The translations under genes were made by a program, and so were the position numbers. From an uncultured Chlorobiaceae bacterium (GTDB lineage Bacteria; Bacteroidota; Chlorobiia; Chlorobiales; Chlorobiaceae), in contig CAIJWE010000048.1 in NCBI GenBank assembly GCA_903824295.1, positions 1 through 64,000 of the forward strand: a stretch of 64,000 nt of DNA, written 5' to 3'. Positions 31,742 through 42,389 of the stretch are shown here, one piece after another (position 1 is the stretch's first letter; each line of letters begins with the position of its first letter). The notes under the pieces are model-generated. The model was not told where the DNA came from and searched no databases. It saw nothing but the letters and a program-made list of their open reading frames with translations.

Positions 31742-33442
31742 ATGAAATTCACCATGTGCAGATCATTGAAAATACTTCTCTTTGCGTCAGCCTGTACAGC
31801 AAGCAGCGTTTTTGCTGCTGATATTCCTGACGCTGGCCACTTTATCAAAGAGAGTACTCCCCCGCCATCCCTTGAACCGCAAAAAGAGGTGCCTGCTTTT
31901 CAAAGTCCGTTGAGACCAAAAGAGCCCACTGGAGGCGGTACACTGATCAAGGTGACTGGCTTTACCTTTGTGGGCAACACGCTCTTTTCCAGTAACGAGC
32001 TTTCAGAGCTTCTGTCGGGCTGCATCGGCAAAGAGATGACTTTTGCCGGACTGAATGAGGCTACCGCAGCAATCACCAATGCTTACCGGAAAAAAGGCTA
32101 TTTCCTCGCGTCACTCTTTTTCCCTCCACAAACGGTGAAACAAGGCGAGCCTCTCGTCATTGAAGTGGTTGAAGGTCTCCTGGAAAAAATAACACTTGAG
32201 ACAAAACCGCATAAAACAAGAATACGGAAATCTCTTCTTGAAAGGTATGCAAGCCAGGTACCCCGCGGTCAACCTCTTGAACATGGAGCCCTTACCTCTA
32301 TGGTCATGAGAGTCAATGAACTCCCCAATATCTCTTCCCGTATTCTGCTTGAACCAGGATCAAGACCCGGCACAACACAGGCGACCCTTGAAGTTATCGA
32401 AGGCCGGCCCTACAGCTTTTCTCTCGACCTCGACAACTTCGGGAACCATGCAACCGGCGAGAATCACGCTGGCGCCACCATGGAGCTCTACTCTCCTTTT
32501 CATCTCGGAGATCAGTTCACCCTGCGCATGCAGAGCTCGACAACCGGAGATCTGCGGAACATACAGGCAGGCTATGCAATACCAGTCACACTCTCCGGAA
32601 CCAGAATAGGAGTGAACTACAGCTTTGTGAGCTATCAGTTGGGAGGATTATTTGAATCATTGCATGCTGACGGCAATGGTCACAACCTGACCCTTGCCGT
32701 TACCCAGCCGCTCATACGCCAGAGAAACCTGATTGTGAATGCAACCGTAGCCGGAGAAGGCAGCATGCTTGATGACCGGATAGAGAGCATACCTCTCAGA
32801 AACAGCCGTCAAAGCCTATCCTGGCAGGCTGGCATTACCGCCGTCCAAAGGGACAGCTTTCTGGATGGCGGTTCAACCTCACTCTCGCTTGGTTTCGTCG
32901 GAGGGCGCCTCGATATTAACGATTCCGAAGCGCTTTCAATGGATCAGGCACCAACCGGGCTGCACACCAACGGTGGTTATTCAAAAATTACCATGGCTCT
33001 TGGGCGCAGCCAGAGCATCTCTCACGGGTTCTCTCTCTATGCGGGCGCCTATGGCCAGTGGAGCAGCAAAAACCTGACCAGCTCGGAACAACTCTCCCTC
33101 GGTGGACCGAGTGCGGTACGTGCATGGCAAAGAGGCGAATCATACGCCGACAAGGGTGTAGTCGCAACAACCGAGCTACGTTACCTGCTCGGCTCTCTCG
33201 GTGAACTCCCTGGCACACTGCAACTCAGCGCTTTTGTTGACCATGGCTACGCCCTTCTTCATGCCAATCCCTCCGCTGATGGCGAGACAAACATCCGCAA
33301 CCTTACAGGAGCAGGGATCGGGTTGAAATGGTTCAATGTCAGCAACTACAGCCTGCAGGCAACATGCGCATGGAAAATCGCCGGTGAGAGCAACCCCACC
33401 GACACCCCCATGATTTTTGTCCAGGGGGTAAAACGGTTTTGA
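31742..33442 (+). CDS. ShlB/FhaC/HecB-family TpsB outer-membrane transporter
   Basis: POTRA region GFTFVGNTLFSSNELSELL...GYFLASLFFPPQTVKQGEPLVIEVVEG and beta-barrel; directly downstream of TpsA. Confidence 0.93.
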   Translation: MKFTMCRSLKILLFASACTASSVFAADIPDAGHFIKESTPPPSLEPQKEVPAFQSPLRPKEPTGGGTLIKVTGFTFVGNTLFSSNELSELLSGCIGKEMTFAGLNEATAAITNAYRKKGYFLASLFFPPQTVKQGEPLVIEVVEGLLEKITLETKPHKTRIRKSLLERYASQVPRGQPLEHGALTSMVMRVNELPNISSRILLEPGSRPGTTQATLEVIEGRPYSFSLDLDNFGNHATGENHAGATMELYSPFHLGDQFTLRMQSSTTGDLRNIQAGYAIPVTLSGTRIGVNYSFVSYQLGGLFESLHADGNGHNLTLAVTQPLIRQRNLIVNATVAGEGSMLDDRIESIPLRNSRQSLSWQAGITAVQRDSFLDGGSTSLSLGFVGGRLDINDSEALSMDQAPTGLHTNGGYSKITMALGRSQSISHGFSLYAGAYGQWSSKNLTSSEQLSLGGPSAVRAWQRGESYADKGVVATTELRYLLGSLGELPGTLQLSAFVDHGYALLHANPSADGETNIRNLTGAGIGLKWFNVSNYSLQATCAWKIAGESNPTDTPMIFVQGVKRF

Positions 33443-33786
33443 AACCGTATCGGCATAGGGTAGCCGGGACATCAGCATAAAAAGGATTAAGCGAAAAATT
33501 CGCAGTGAAAGAAAAAATAATTGCGTAGTCTCTCTGTTTTTTTATAATCGGGAAAATTGTTTTATTACTTCATCAATCATTACAACGCTTATCGTTGCGG
33601 CTACGGCTTCATTGGCAATGTGAGCCATCGCATCGACGTTTTTCCACTGCCATCGCTGGTGTTCTGTAAGCGGCACTGAGTTTGCCGTTCGTGCAGCTAT
33701 AACTGTCGACTGCATTGGAACAGAGGCGATACCTTTTCAGGGGGGTTTTTTCCCCCTTTTTCCAAACACCAACCCTGGAGGCAATC

Positions 33787-34134
33787 ATGAAACAACTGAA
33801 AACGCTGCTTTTTCTTGTCATGTTCTCACTTCCTGCCCTTGCATTTGCCGATCTTACCGGTAGATGGAGTTGTAATGATGGCGGCACCTACTACCTGCGT
33901 CAGATTGGAAGAGAGATCTACTGGTATGGAGAACTTTCTCCAACCTCTCCAAACTGGTCGAATGTAGCAGTAGGCCAGGTTATTGGAAACCAGATCAGAC
34001 TCCGCTGGGCAGATGTTCCAAAAGGTTCAATAATGCAGTCAGGGAACTTGATTCTTCGTCTGGATACCCCGAACAGAGCAACCGCCACCTATAAAACCGG
34101 CGGCTTCGGAGGATCTGTCTGGACGCGACCATAG
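33787..34134 (+). CDS. Small secreted protein of unknown function
   Basis: Signal peptide MKQLKTLLFLVMFSLPALAFA then LTGRWSCNDGGTYYLRQIGREIYWYGE. Confidence 0.75.
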   Translation: MKQLKTLLFLVMFSLPALAFADLTGRWSCNDGGTYYLRQIGREIYWYGELSPTSPNWSNVAVGQVIGNQIRLRWADVPKGSIMQSGNLILRLDTPNRATATYKTGGFGGSVWTRP

Positions 34135-34149
34135 CCAAGAACTCACGCA

Positions 34150-34176
34150 CGGAACGGCTTTAAAAAAGCCGTTCCG
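34150..34176 (+). terminator. Hairpin downstream of the small secreted protein gene
   Basis: CGGAACGGCTTT-AAA-AAAGCCGTTCCG perfect inverted repeat. Confidence 0.6.
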
Positions 34177-35019
34177 CATTAATTGGAAAAAAATATAGGG
34201 TTAACGTCATACACAATAAAGCTATGCGCAATCTTTTCAACTACGACGCCTATGCTTTACGACACAAGAGTCTGAAAGCCGTTCAACTGCAGAAAAAAAT
34301 TCATTTACCGTTTTATCGTTATAGCGCCTTTACGATGATGATGGTGTCTGCGATACTCAATATCACATCGACGCCGCCTTTCATCTCGATATCGGCCTAA
34401 CTCCGCACACCTGCAACTCCCAATACCAACAAGATCTTCTTTTGCATCGTTATCCTGTTAAGTAAAGAACCCCGCCGCAAGCAGCGGGGTATTTTGAAGA
34501 AAAATCTATCATGCTTTACGCCTCAAGAGGCGGGGAATATGACCCATATTGATTTAACGTTTAGCTGTTATAACCCGAAAACGAGCCAAACTCACTGCCT
34601 GGTATTTTTCATACCTGAAATAATTTCGCACGACAAAATACGCAACGAACACGCAATGACGGGCTCAAACGTCGAGTCAAAGCTTTTTTTACTCTTTTTT
34701 AAAAGAGATGACACTCACAAAACGCCGCAACAAAACAGAACAGTTACGCAATCAAGAGAGATACAACAAAACGAGTAAAGGGAGGGTAACGTAACTCATT
34801 GCTGATTATTTACTATCTTTCAGTCATTAATTCCACTTCGCGCATTTATTTCTCTTCCTTGAAGCCATGCAGAATAGACCTGTTTTTTATTTATTTAATG
34901 CTCTTGATTTGTTGGGCTTTAGCACCGAACAATATTTATAAGCAAATATTTATAAACAAGTTACACGATTGCTATCAGCAGTGTTTCGTAAATTTTCTCA
35001 AAATTTCATTCCACTGATT

Positions 35020-36442
35020 ATGCCATCAACACACGATACTCTCTCAGTATTTGTTACCGGAGATGTTACAATCGACTGGAACATCGCACATATATCAAGC
35101 GAATCAAATGAGTTAACTGACTGGACTGGTGGAGATAGCTGCCGAATGAAGGGGCAGTTTGGCAGTGCAGCCCTGCTTTGCCGCATGAGTTGGCAATACG
35201 GGAGCGCCGCTCTCCTTGCCGATCTGATTACGTCAATGGCTTATCAACTCAAGAGCGACCAGCCCTTTTCTATTGAAGTTGCAACGACTCACTCAGCCTT
35301 AACAAAGACAATTGATCCCTACGATACAAGCTACTGTGGCCCTGTCGGGTAAAATACCGCTGGCATTCTGGGATGAGTTCGACTCCCCTCTTGACGGCAA
35401 AAAACTCGGATGGCTGCGCTTCTTTCTTGCACCAATGCAGGATGGTGAATTTCAGCAGGGACAGCTCACCCATCCAATAGGAAAAGCCATTTTTGTTTTT
35501 GCTGGCGGCACCTCTTCGAGCCTCGACTCTTTTACAAAATCCAAAAAGCAACGAGAGCTGGTTGAAGCAAAGGTACCTGATTTTTTAAGCCGACTGAAGG
35601 GCTTTCTCAACGTGCTTGGCCCTAATCCACAACTCGCCGAAGGACGCGATGACCCCTATTTTATTGTCCGTCGGGCACTGCTTCTTCGCTCACTCTTTGA
35701 GCGACTCACTCCCCAGTTATTCGATCGTAATCGCATACTCCGTATCGACACAGGAATCATGCGCGCATTTCTCCGGGTTGAGAGTTATCGACACGGATCG
35801 CGCTCAATGGAGGCAATTGTTGCCATGAGCCGACTTGGCAGTGCAACGCATTTCAACCGTTCCTACCTGCCTCCAGAAGAACAACTTGAACTGCATGTTG
35901 ATCCTCACTCTTTTATCGCAATGGTTCATCATCTGGAGCTCAGTGAAGAGCTGATCGAAAAATTGGCCCGCCTTAACCACCAGTTGTTTTACAACAACCT
36001 TAAAAGCCTTGGATATGTCTGGGGAGAAGTTACTGATGACAAAGCAGAGCCAAAAAAACACAGCTCGCTGGTAACCTATACGGAGCTCACAGCTCACAAA
36101 AAAGAGAAGAATCGCGCCATCGTCCGTGATATTCCCAATAAACTTGCTGCTTTTGGCTACGCCATTGTACCAATGCGCAACAATGAACAACCTGCTGAAT
36201 TTTTGATTCCGGAGCTGAAAGAGATGGCGATACTTGAACACGAACGGTGGATGGATGCCAAACTGAAGGATGGATGGAAATTTGCCCTCCAGACCAACAA
36301 AGAGAAAAAGCGTCACGCTCTGCTCATCGACTGGGAACGACTGCCGAAAGAGGAAAAAGATAAACGACTCTCCCAGGTTTCAGAAAATATTCCCCGTTTA
36401 CTGAAGGCAGCAGGCTATACCATTGTAAAACTTTCTCAATAA
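35020..36442 (+). pseudogene. Frame-disrupted, internally deleted protein with AAA-like and RyR domains
   Basis: N-terminal fragment 35020..35352 (VFVTGDVTIDWNIA...GSAALLADLI) followed in another frame by ALSGKIPLAFWDEFDSPLDG...AILEHERWMDAKLKDGWKFA (RyR signature). Confidence 0.7.
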
Positions 36443-36553
36443 CGGCAGATTGCATTGCATCAATGGCAAGAGAGTGCAAAAAATGCAGCAGATTGGATAA
36501 AGAACAATATTTTGCGTACACTTTGCAGTGCCAGAGAGAAACCCCGCAAAGAG

Positions 36554-36997
36554 ATGATTGAGAAAATGATGCGCATTTCAAGAAAAATAGAGATTGATTA
36601 CGGCCATACGCTTCCAAACAGTTTTTCCTTCTGTAACCAGTTACATGGTCATCGCGGGGTGGTTGTCGCAACAGTAGAAGGAGAGCTGATTGAACGCAAG
36701 GGCGACAGCGAAGAGGGAATGGTGATGGATTTCAAGTTTTTGAAGGAGATCATGGTGGCAGAGATTCACGACAAGCTCGACCACGGCTTTGCGGTATGGA
36801 AAGAGGATCATGAAGATCTCGACTTTATTATCAAACGCAATTCACGGGTGCTGGTTACCGATGAGCCGCCAACGGCCGAGTGCCTTGCAAAATGGGCGTT
36901 CAACCAGCTTCGGCACCGCCTGCCGAAAGGGGTAAAGCTTCAACAGCTTCGATGGTACGAAACTCCAAACAACTGGGCGGACTTTGACGGCAAGTAG
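36554..36997 (+). CDS. 6-pyruvoyl-tetrahydropterin / 6-carboxytetrahydropterin synthase family (PTPS/QueD)
   Basis: IDYGHTLPNS, CNQLHGHRGVV, LDHGF, PTAECLAKWAFNQL. Confidence 0.87.
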   Translation: MIEKMMRISRKIEIDYGHTLPNSFSFCNQLHGHRGVVVATVEGELIERKGDSEEGMVMDFKFLKEIMVAEIHDKLDHGFAVWKEDHEDLDFIIKRNSRVLVTDEPPTAECLAKWAFNQLRHRLPKGVKLQQLRWYETPNNWADFDGK

Positions 36998-37138
36998 CCT
37001 CGCCTGTCTGCAATAACTGCGCAACCCCGAAAAAGTAGCATTTTCACTTCTGCCTCTTTTTCTTTACGTTACAGGAACGCCGCCTTATTACAGCAAAAAC
37101 ACAAAAAACTGTTCAACGCCAAGCGGAGAAAATGGGCG

Positions 37139-37807
37139 ATGAAAATCCATGATTTTGACCCTGAGCAGAGGCCACGAGAGCGTTTTCTCCGTAGCGGAGC
37201 AGCTTCGCTCAGCCCGGCTGAACTCCTTGCAATTATTCTGCGCACTGGCACAAAAAACATCAACATTGTTGATGTCTGCAACGAAATCATTGCAAAATTT
37301 ACCCTTGAAAAACTTTCCGGCATAACGATCAAAGAGCTCCAGGAAGTCAAGGGAATCGGAACGGCAAAGGCAATGCAGATCGTCGCTGTTTTCGAACTGA
37401 ACAAGCGGCTCCATTACAGCCGCAATCAGAACAAAAAAATACAGGCGGCAAGCGACATTTTCGAGTACATGGCAGGGCGGGTTCCAGATGAAACAAAGGA
37501 ACATCTCTTTGTGCTTCACCTGAACACCAAAAACCAGATCACCAAAACCGAGCTGGTCTCTGTTGGAACACTTAACGCTGCCCTCATTCACCCAAGGGAG
37601 GTTTTCAAGGCCGCCATAAAGGAGAGTTCTCACGCCATCATTCTGGTACATAACCACCCTTCAGGCGATACAGAACCGAGCAACGCCGACAAACAGGTCA
37701 CCGAGCTCCTCAAAAAAGCGAGCGCAGTCATCCAAATCGATCTGCTCGACCATATTATCACCGGAAAAACGGGATGGTTCAGCTTTCGTGAAAGCGGCCT
37801 CCTGTGA
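37139..37807 (+). CDS. radC: DNA repair protein RadC (JAMM/MPN domain)
   Basis: [22 protein letters not shown]; HhH region. Confidence 0.95.
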   Translation: MKIHDFDPEQRPRERFLRSGAASLSPAELLAIILRTGTKNINIVDVCNEIIAKFTLEKLSGITIKELQEVKGIGTAKAMQIVAVFELNKRLHYSRNQNKKIQAASDIFEYMAGRVPDETKEHLFVLHLNTKNQITKTELVSVGTLNAALIHPREVFKAAIKESSHAIILVHNHPSGDTEPSNADKQVTELLKKASAVIQIDLLDHIITGKTGWFSFRESGLL

Positions 37808-37817
37808 AATCAGCTCT

Positions 37818-38072
37818 TCAGCCGAACGACATCTGGACAGTCGCAGAATTTGCAGAGCCGTTCGAGGAAATTTCACGAACATTTTTTGCCTGCAACCCTT
37901 TCTGCGTTTTGTCGAGTTCAAAATCAACGTCGGCATCCTGATTCAGTACCTTGAAGTTCTGATCCGACTGGATGGCGGAAAAATGGACAAAGATATCCTC
38001 TCCTCCCTCCGGATTCAGAAGAAAGCCGTAGCCTTTTTTGCCATCAAACCATTTAACTTTACTTTTTGCCAT
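37818..38072 (-). CDS. Cold-shock domain protein
   Basis: KVKWFDGKKGYGFLLNPEGGEDIFVHFSAIQ. Confidence 0.93.
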   Translation of the reverse strand: MAKSKVKWFDGKKGYGFLLNPEGGEDIFVHFSAIQSDQNFKVLNQDADVDFELDKTQKGLQAKNVREISSNGSANSATVQMSFG

Positions 38073-38253
38073 GATAAACCTGAAAATTTACCATTTTTTG
38101 AGGATGAGCAATGCGGCCAAATGACGCACCCGCAATTTATTTACGCTGCAAAGATATAAATATTTTCTCACTTATTTCGCTTTTACAAAAAAAAGCAGCC
38201 GTGCATTACTCTCTAAACGTCATGCATCAAGAGGAGCAGGATTTTTTGTTACG

Positions 38254-39015
38254 ATGAAACAACAACAGAAACCCATAAAAAAATTGAAACAGATTATCAT
38301 CATCACCGGGGCAGGAAAGGGAATCGGCAAGGCCATTGCCCTTGAGTTTGCCAGGGCAGCAGAAAAGCAGGAAGGGTTTGATCCAGTCCTGATCCTTGCT
38401 TCAAGAACCATTTCTGATCTGGAGTCAGTAGCCACCGAATGCCGCTCGCTTGGAGCAAAAGCGGATATTTGTCAGATAGACATTGCCGATACGACCCAGA
38501 TTGAGCACCTCGTCAGCACGACGCTCGATCGTTACGGCACTATTGACTGTCTGGTCAACAATGCCGGAGTCGGTCGGTTCAAACCACTTGCGGAGCTGAC
38601 AGAAGAGGATTTTGACTACACGATGTCGATAAACCTCAAGGGTACTTTTTTCCTCACACAGAGAGTTTTTGCCGTCATGGAAGAGAAGAGATCGGGCCAT
38701 ATTTTCTTTATCACTTCAATTGCTGCAAAGATGTCTTTCAAAAGTTCTTCTCTCTACAGCATGTCGAAATTCGGTCAGAACGGGCTGGTTGAAGCAATAC
38801 GGCTCTATGCAAGAGAGTGTAATGTCCGCATTACCAATGTCATGCCCGGTGCGGTTTACACTCCGATGTGGGGTGAGGTTCCCGATGCCATGAAATCTGT
38901 CATGATGAGGCCTGAAGATATTGCAGTCCCTGTTGTCGGCGCCTATTTCTTGCCACAGCGAACATCGGTGGAAGAACTTGTCATCAGACCGGTTTGCGGG
39001 GATATCAATGAATAA
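38254..39015 (+). CDS. Short-chain dehydrogenase, sepiapterin reductase-like
   Basis: ITGAGKGIGKAIALEFARAA, NNAGVGRF, YSMSKFGQNG; resembles the Chlorobium sepiapterin reductase type. Confidence 0.78.
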   Translation: MKQQQKPIKKLKQIIIITGAGKGIGKAIALEFARAAEKQEGFDPVLILASRTISDLESVATECRSLGAKADICQIDIADTTQIEHLVSTTLDRYGTIDCLVNNAGVGRFKPLAELTEEDFDYTMSINLKGTFFLTQRVFAVMEEKRSGHIFFITSIAAKMSFKSSSLYSMSKFGQNGLVEAIRLYARECNVRITNVMPGAVYTPMWGEVPDAMKSVMMRPEDIAVPVVGAYFLPQRTSVEELVIRPVCGDINE

Positions 39016-39099
39016 CAAAGCAAAAGCTCTTGTGGGAAAGCCGCATTTTTTCCTTTATTTTGCGGATCGTTTTTAAACAAACCTTTGAGCACCAATAAC

Positions 39100-39558
39100 A
39101 TGAGTCTGAAAGAAAAAATAGATCTTGATCTGAAAAATTCAATGAAAAGCGGTGACAAGAGCCGTCTGAACGCCATTCGCTCCATCCGGGCGACACTCCT
39201 TGAAAAAGAGGTATCCATACGAGTGGCAGGCAAGGGAGTGCTGAGTGAGGAGCAGGAGGTTGAGGTGTTTGTGAGCCTTGCAAAAAAACGTCGGGATGCC
39301 ATTGAGCAGTTTACTGCCGGCAACCGTCCCGACCTGGCAGCAATAGAGCTTGCCGAACTCACCGTTATCGAAGAGTATCTGCCTGAACCGGTTTCCGATG
39401 ATGAGGTCAGGGCCGCTGTGGAGGATATTGTAGCAAAAACAGGAGCGACATCAATGAAAGATATCGGAAAAGTCATGGGCCTGGCCATGAAGGCACTGAA
39501 AGGAAAGGCTGATGGCACAAAAGTTCAGGAAATCGTCAAGTCACTGCTTTCAGTATAA
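39100..39558 (+). CDS. GatB/YqeY domain protein
   Basis: MSLKEKIDLDLKNSMKSGDKSRLNAIRSIRATLLEKEV...IEEYLPEPVSDDEV. Confidence 0.93.
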   Translation: MSLKEKIDLDLKNSMKSGDKSRLNAIRSIRATLLEKEVSIRVAGKGVLSEEQEVEVFVSLAKKRRDAIEQFTAGNRPDLAAIELAELTVIEEYLPEPVSDDEVRAAVEDIVAKTGATSMKDIGKVMGLAMKALKGKADGTKVQEIVKSLLSV

Positions 39559-39576
39559 CCAACTCCCTTCACGATC

Positions 39577-40872
39577 ATGCTTGATATTAACTATATACGT
39601 CAAAATCCGGATGAGGTTGTCGCCATGCTGCACCAGCGTCAGCTTGCTTCGGAAGAGCCAAAAGTGGCGCAGCTCCTCGACTTCGACAGGGAACGCAAGG
39701 GACTGGTACAGCGTTCGGACGATCTGAAAGCCTTGCGAAACAAGGTTTCAAAAGAGATCGCCGATATTAAAAAAAGCGGCATTGGCTCATCCGAAGAGCT
39801 GATCGGTCAGATGAAATCAGTTTCGGAGGAAATTGCCGGAATGAACGGCTTGCTTGCTGCTCTTGAAGAGCAAATTGAGTCCATTCTTCTGGAACTTCCC
39901 AACAAACTGCATCCATCGGTTCCCTCAGGGCGCTCTGCTGACGACAATCAGCTCTTCGGAGAACCGGTATCCTTTCCCTACACGTTTGACTTTCCGGTCA
40001 AGAATCACCTCGAACTGGGCAAAGCCCTCAAGATTCTTGATTTTGAACGGGGTGCAAAGGTTTGCGGTGCGGGTTTTCCGGTCTACATGGGTAAAGGTGC
40101 CCGCCTTGAACGCGCGCTGATCAATTTCATGCTCGACTGCCATACCGAGCGTCACGGCTATACTGAGGTATTCCCTCCCTTTTTTGTCAACCGGGAGTCG
40201 CTCAGGGGCACCGGACAATGGCCAAAATTTGCCGATCAGGTCTACCATATGGAGGAGGATGATCTCTACGCTATTCCAACAGCAGAGGTGCCGGTAACCA
40301 ATCTGCACCGGGGCGAAATGCTCGATGTGAGGGCGTTGCCGATCTGCTATGCGGCCTATTCAGCCTGTTTCCGCCGTGAAGCTGGAAGCTACGGCAAGGA
40401 TACCAGGGGGTTTCTCAGGGTACACCAGTTCAACAAGGTTGAGATGGTGAAGTTTACCCGACCTGAAGAGTCCTACGAGGCGCTTGAAAAAATCCGATCG
40501 AATGCGGAGGCAATTTTGACTGCCCTGAAAATACCCTACCGGGTGCTTCTGCTCTGCAGCGGCGATATCAGTGCCAACGCAACAAAATGTTATGACATTG
40601 AGGTATGGTCACCGGCTGAACAGAAATATCTTGAAGCATCGAGCTGTTCAAACTTTGAGGATTATCAGGCTCGGCGCGCCAACATCCGTTTCAAGCCGGA
40701 GAGTAATGCAAAACCGGAGTTCGTCCACACCCTGAATGGGTCAGGCCTGGCAACTTCGCGGCTTATGGTCTCGATGCTTGAGCACTACCAGACTGCAGAA
40801 GGTAGCGTCATGGTTCCGGAGGTTCTGCGTCACTACACAAGGTTTGACGAAATTACTCAGGCCGCGGAGTGA
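39577..40872 (+). CDS. serS: Seryl-tRNA synthetase
   Basis: [21 protein letters not shown]; class II aaRS motifs; [22 protein letters not shown]. Confidence 0.98.
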   Translation: MLDINYIRQNPDEVVAMLHQRQLASEEPKVAQLLDFDRERKGLVQRSDDLKALRNKVSKEIADIKKSGIGSSEELIGQMKSVSEEIAGMNGLLAALEEQIESILLELPNKLHPSVPSGRSADDNQLFGEPVSFPYTFDFPVKNHLELGKALKILDFERGAKVCGAGFPVYMGKGARLERALINFMLDCHTERHGYTEVFPPFFVNRESLRGTGQWPKFADQVYHMEEDDLYAIPTAEVPVTNLHRGEMLDVRALPICYAAYSACFRREAGSYGKDTRGFLRVHQFNKVEMVKFTRPEESYEALEKIRSNAEAILTALKIPYRVLLLCSGDISANATKCYDIEVWSPAEQKYLEASSCSNFEDYQARRANIRFKPESNAKPEFVHTLNGSGLATSRLMVSMLEHYQTAEGSVMVPEVLRHYTRFDEITQAAE

Positions 40873-41933
40873 TCCTGCAAAGCCCTTCCGTCCAGAAATT
40901 CCCTCACCATACGGCTCACTTTTTCCACGTCAATGAGAAAAGCGTCGTGGCCGTATGGTTCGTCAAGGTAAAGAATGTTTGATTTCGGCATAAACCGGGC
41001 AAGCTCCTCCTGCTCCTCTTTCGGGTAGAGAACATCCGAATTGATGGAGAGAATTTCCACAGGAAGCTGTATGGAGCGCAACACATCCTCATAGACTCCC
41101 CTGCCACGTGCAAGATCGTGCATATCCATCGCCTTGGTAAGAGTGATGTAGGTATTGGCGTCAAAACGCTCAACCAGCTTCCTGCCCTGATGATGCAGAT
41201 AACTCTCCGCCTTAAAGATTGTGCCGTGATGATACTCCCTGCCAAACCGTGCCTGGAAGTTTTCAAAGCTCCGATAGCTGCACATGGCCATCATTCTTGC
41301 TGCTGCAAGCCCGCGAGCGGGTAGATGAACATCAGTGTACCATCCGTCATTCCAATCACGGTCGGCATAGATCGCCTGCCGTTGGGCTTCACTCTGCGCG
41401 ATGCACCATGCCGAGTGACGGCCGGAAGCGCCCATCGGCATAAGAGCCTGAACAATGTCAGGATAGAGGGCGCCCCACTCAAGAACCTGCATGCCTCCAA
41501 GAGAGGCGCCTACCACGAGCTTGACACGATCAATGCCCAGCCCGGCAAGCAGAAGTCGCTGTACCTCCACCATATCCCTGATCGTAATCAAAGGAAAATC
41601 GGGGCCGTAATGGCGACCGGTGAGAGGATTGAGGGAGGTCGGACCGGTTGTTCCGTAGCAACTGCCAAGCACATTACTGCAGATCATGAAATCCACACTC
41701 TCATCAAAAGCTCCCCCTTGAGAAAACATTCCCTCCCACCATCCATCCGCATCAGCAGAGCCAGTAAGAGCCTGACAGACAAGCACGACATTGTCTTTGC
41801 ATTCATTCAGCGTTCCCCAGGTTCTATAGGCAACCCGCACCGAAGGGAGCACGCCCCCAAGTTCGGTCGTAAATGGTTCGGTTATGTCGAAATAGTGCGT
41901 TTTTTTGGAAATCAACTCGGTATATGCTCTCAT
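40857..41933 (-). CDS. metX: Homoserine O-acetyltransferase
   Basis: [51 protein letters not shown]. Confidence 0.95.
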   Translation of the reverse strand: MRAYTELISKKTHYFDITEPFTTELGGVLPSVRVAYRTWGTLNECKDNVVLVCQALTGSADADGWWEGMFSQGGAFDESVDFMICSNVLGSCYGTTGPTSLNPLTGRHYGPDFPLITIRDMVEVQRLLLAGLGIDRVKLVVGASLGGMQVLEWGALYPDIVQALMPMGASGRHSAWCIAQSEAQRQAIYADRDWNDGWYTDVHLPARGLAAARMMAMCSYRSFENFQARFGREYHHGTIFKAESYLHHQGRKLVERFDANTYITLTKAMDMHDLARGRGVYEDVLRSIQLPVEILSINSDVLYPKEEQEELARFMPKSNILYLDEPYGHDAFLIDVEKVSRMVREFLDGRALQDHSAA

Positions 41934-42389
41934 GCGCTTCGTCTCAGTTTTGCTATGGCTTGTTCAAAAACGGCCTTGATCGTCTTGATAGCTCTCTCCA
42001 TAAGAGGGTGTTCTACCAAATCGACAGTACATCCGGCAAAGGTCAAAAAATGGCACCTTGGTGAATGAAAAGCGTTACCGCTCCCGAAACGCAAAGGTAA
42101 CCCGTAAACAAGTAACAAGTTACAGGAAAATATCTGAAGAGAGGTATGAACCCGGAAGAGAGGCATACATACCATCATCATTCCCGGTCATTATTCCGGG
42201 ATGGAATTGGCACCGCTCATTGCAGCAATGACGGTTGCCAAGGCTTCTCAGGGCCAGTCCCTCCACCTTTCTCGATGATAGCTTGAAATCTTGAAAAGAA
42301 CATTTAGTCTGATTAATCTACAACAGGGAATAGTATTTTACAAACAGCCTGAAGGGCCAAAGTATTTTAATTGTTTTTAATGATTACCC

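Noticed and set aside
41325-42068. 247-aa plus-strand ORF
   Set aside because: Mostly antisense to metX, and its peptide has no recognisable family
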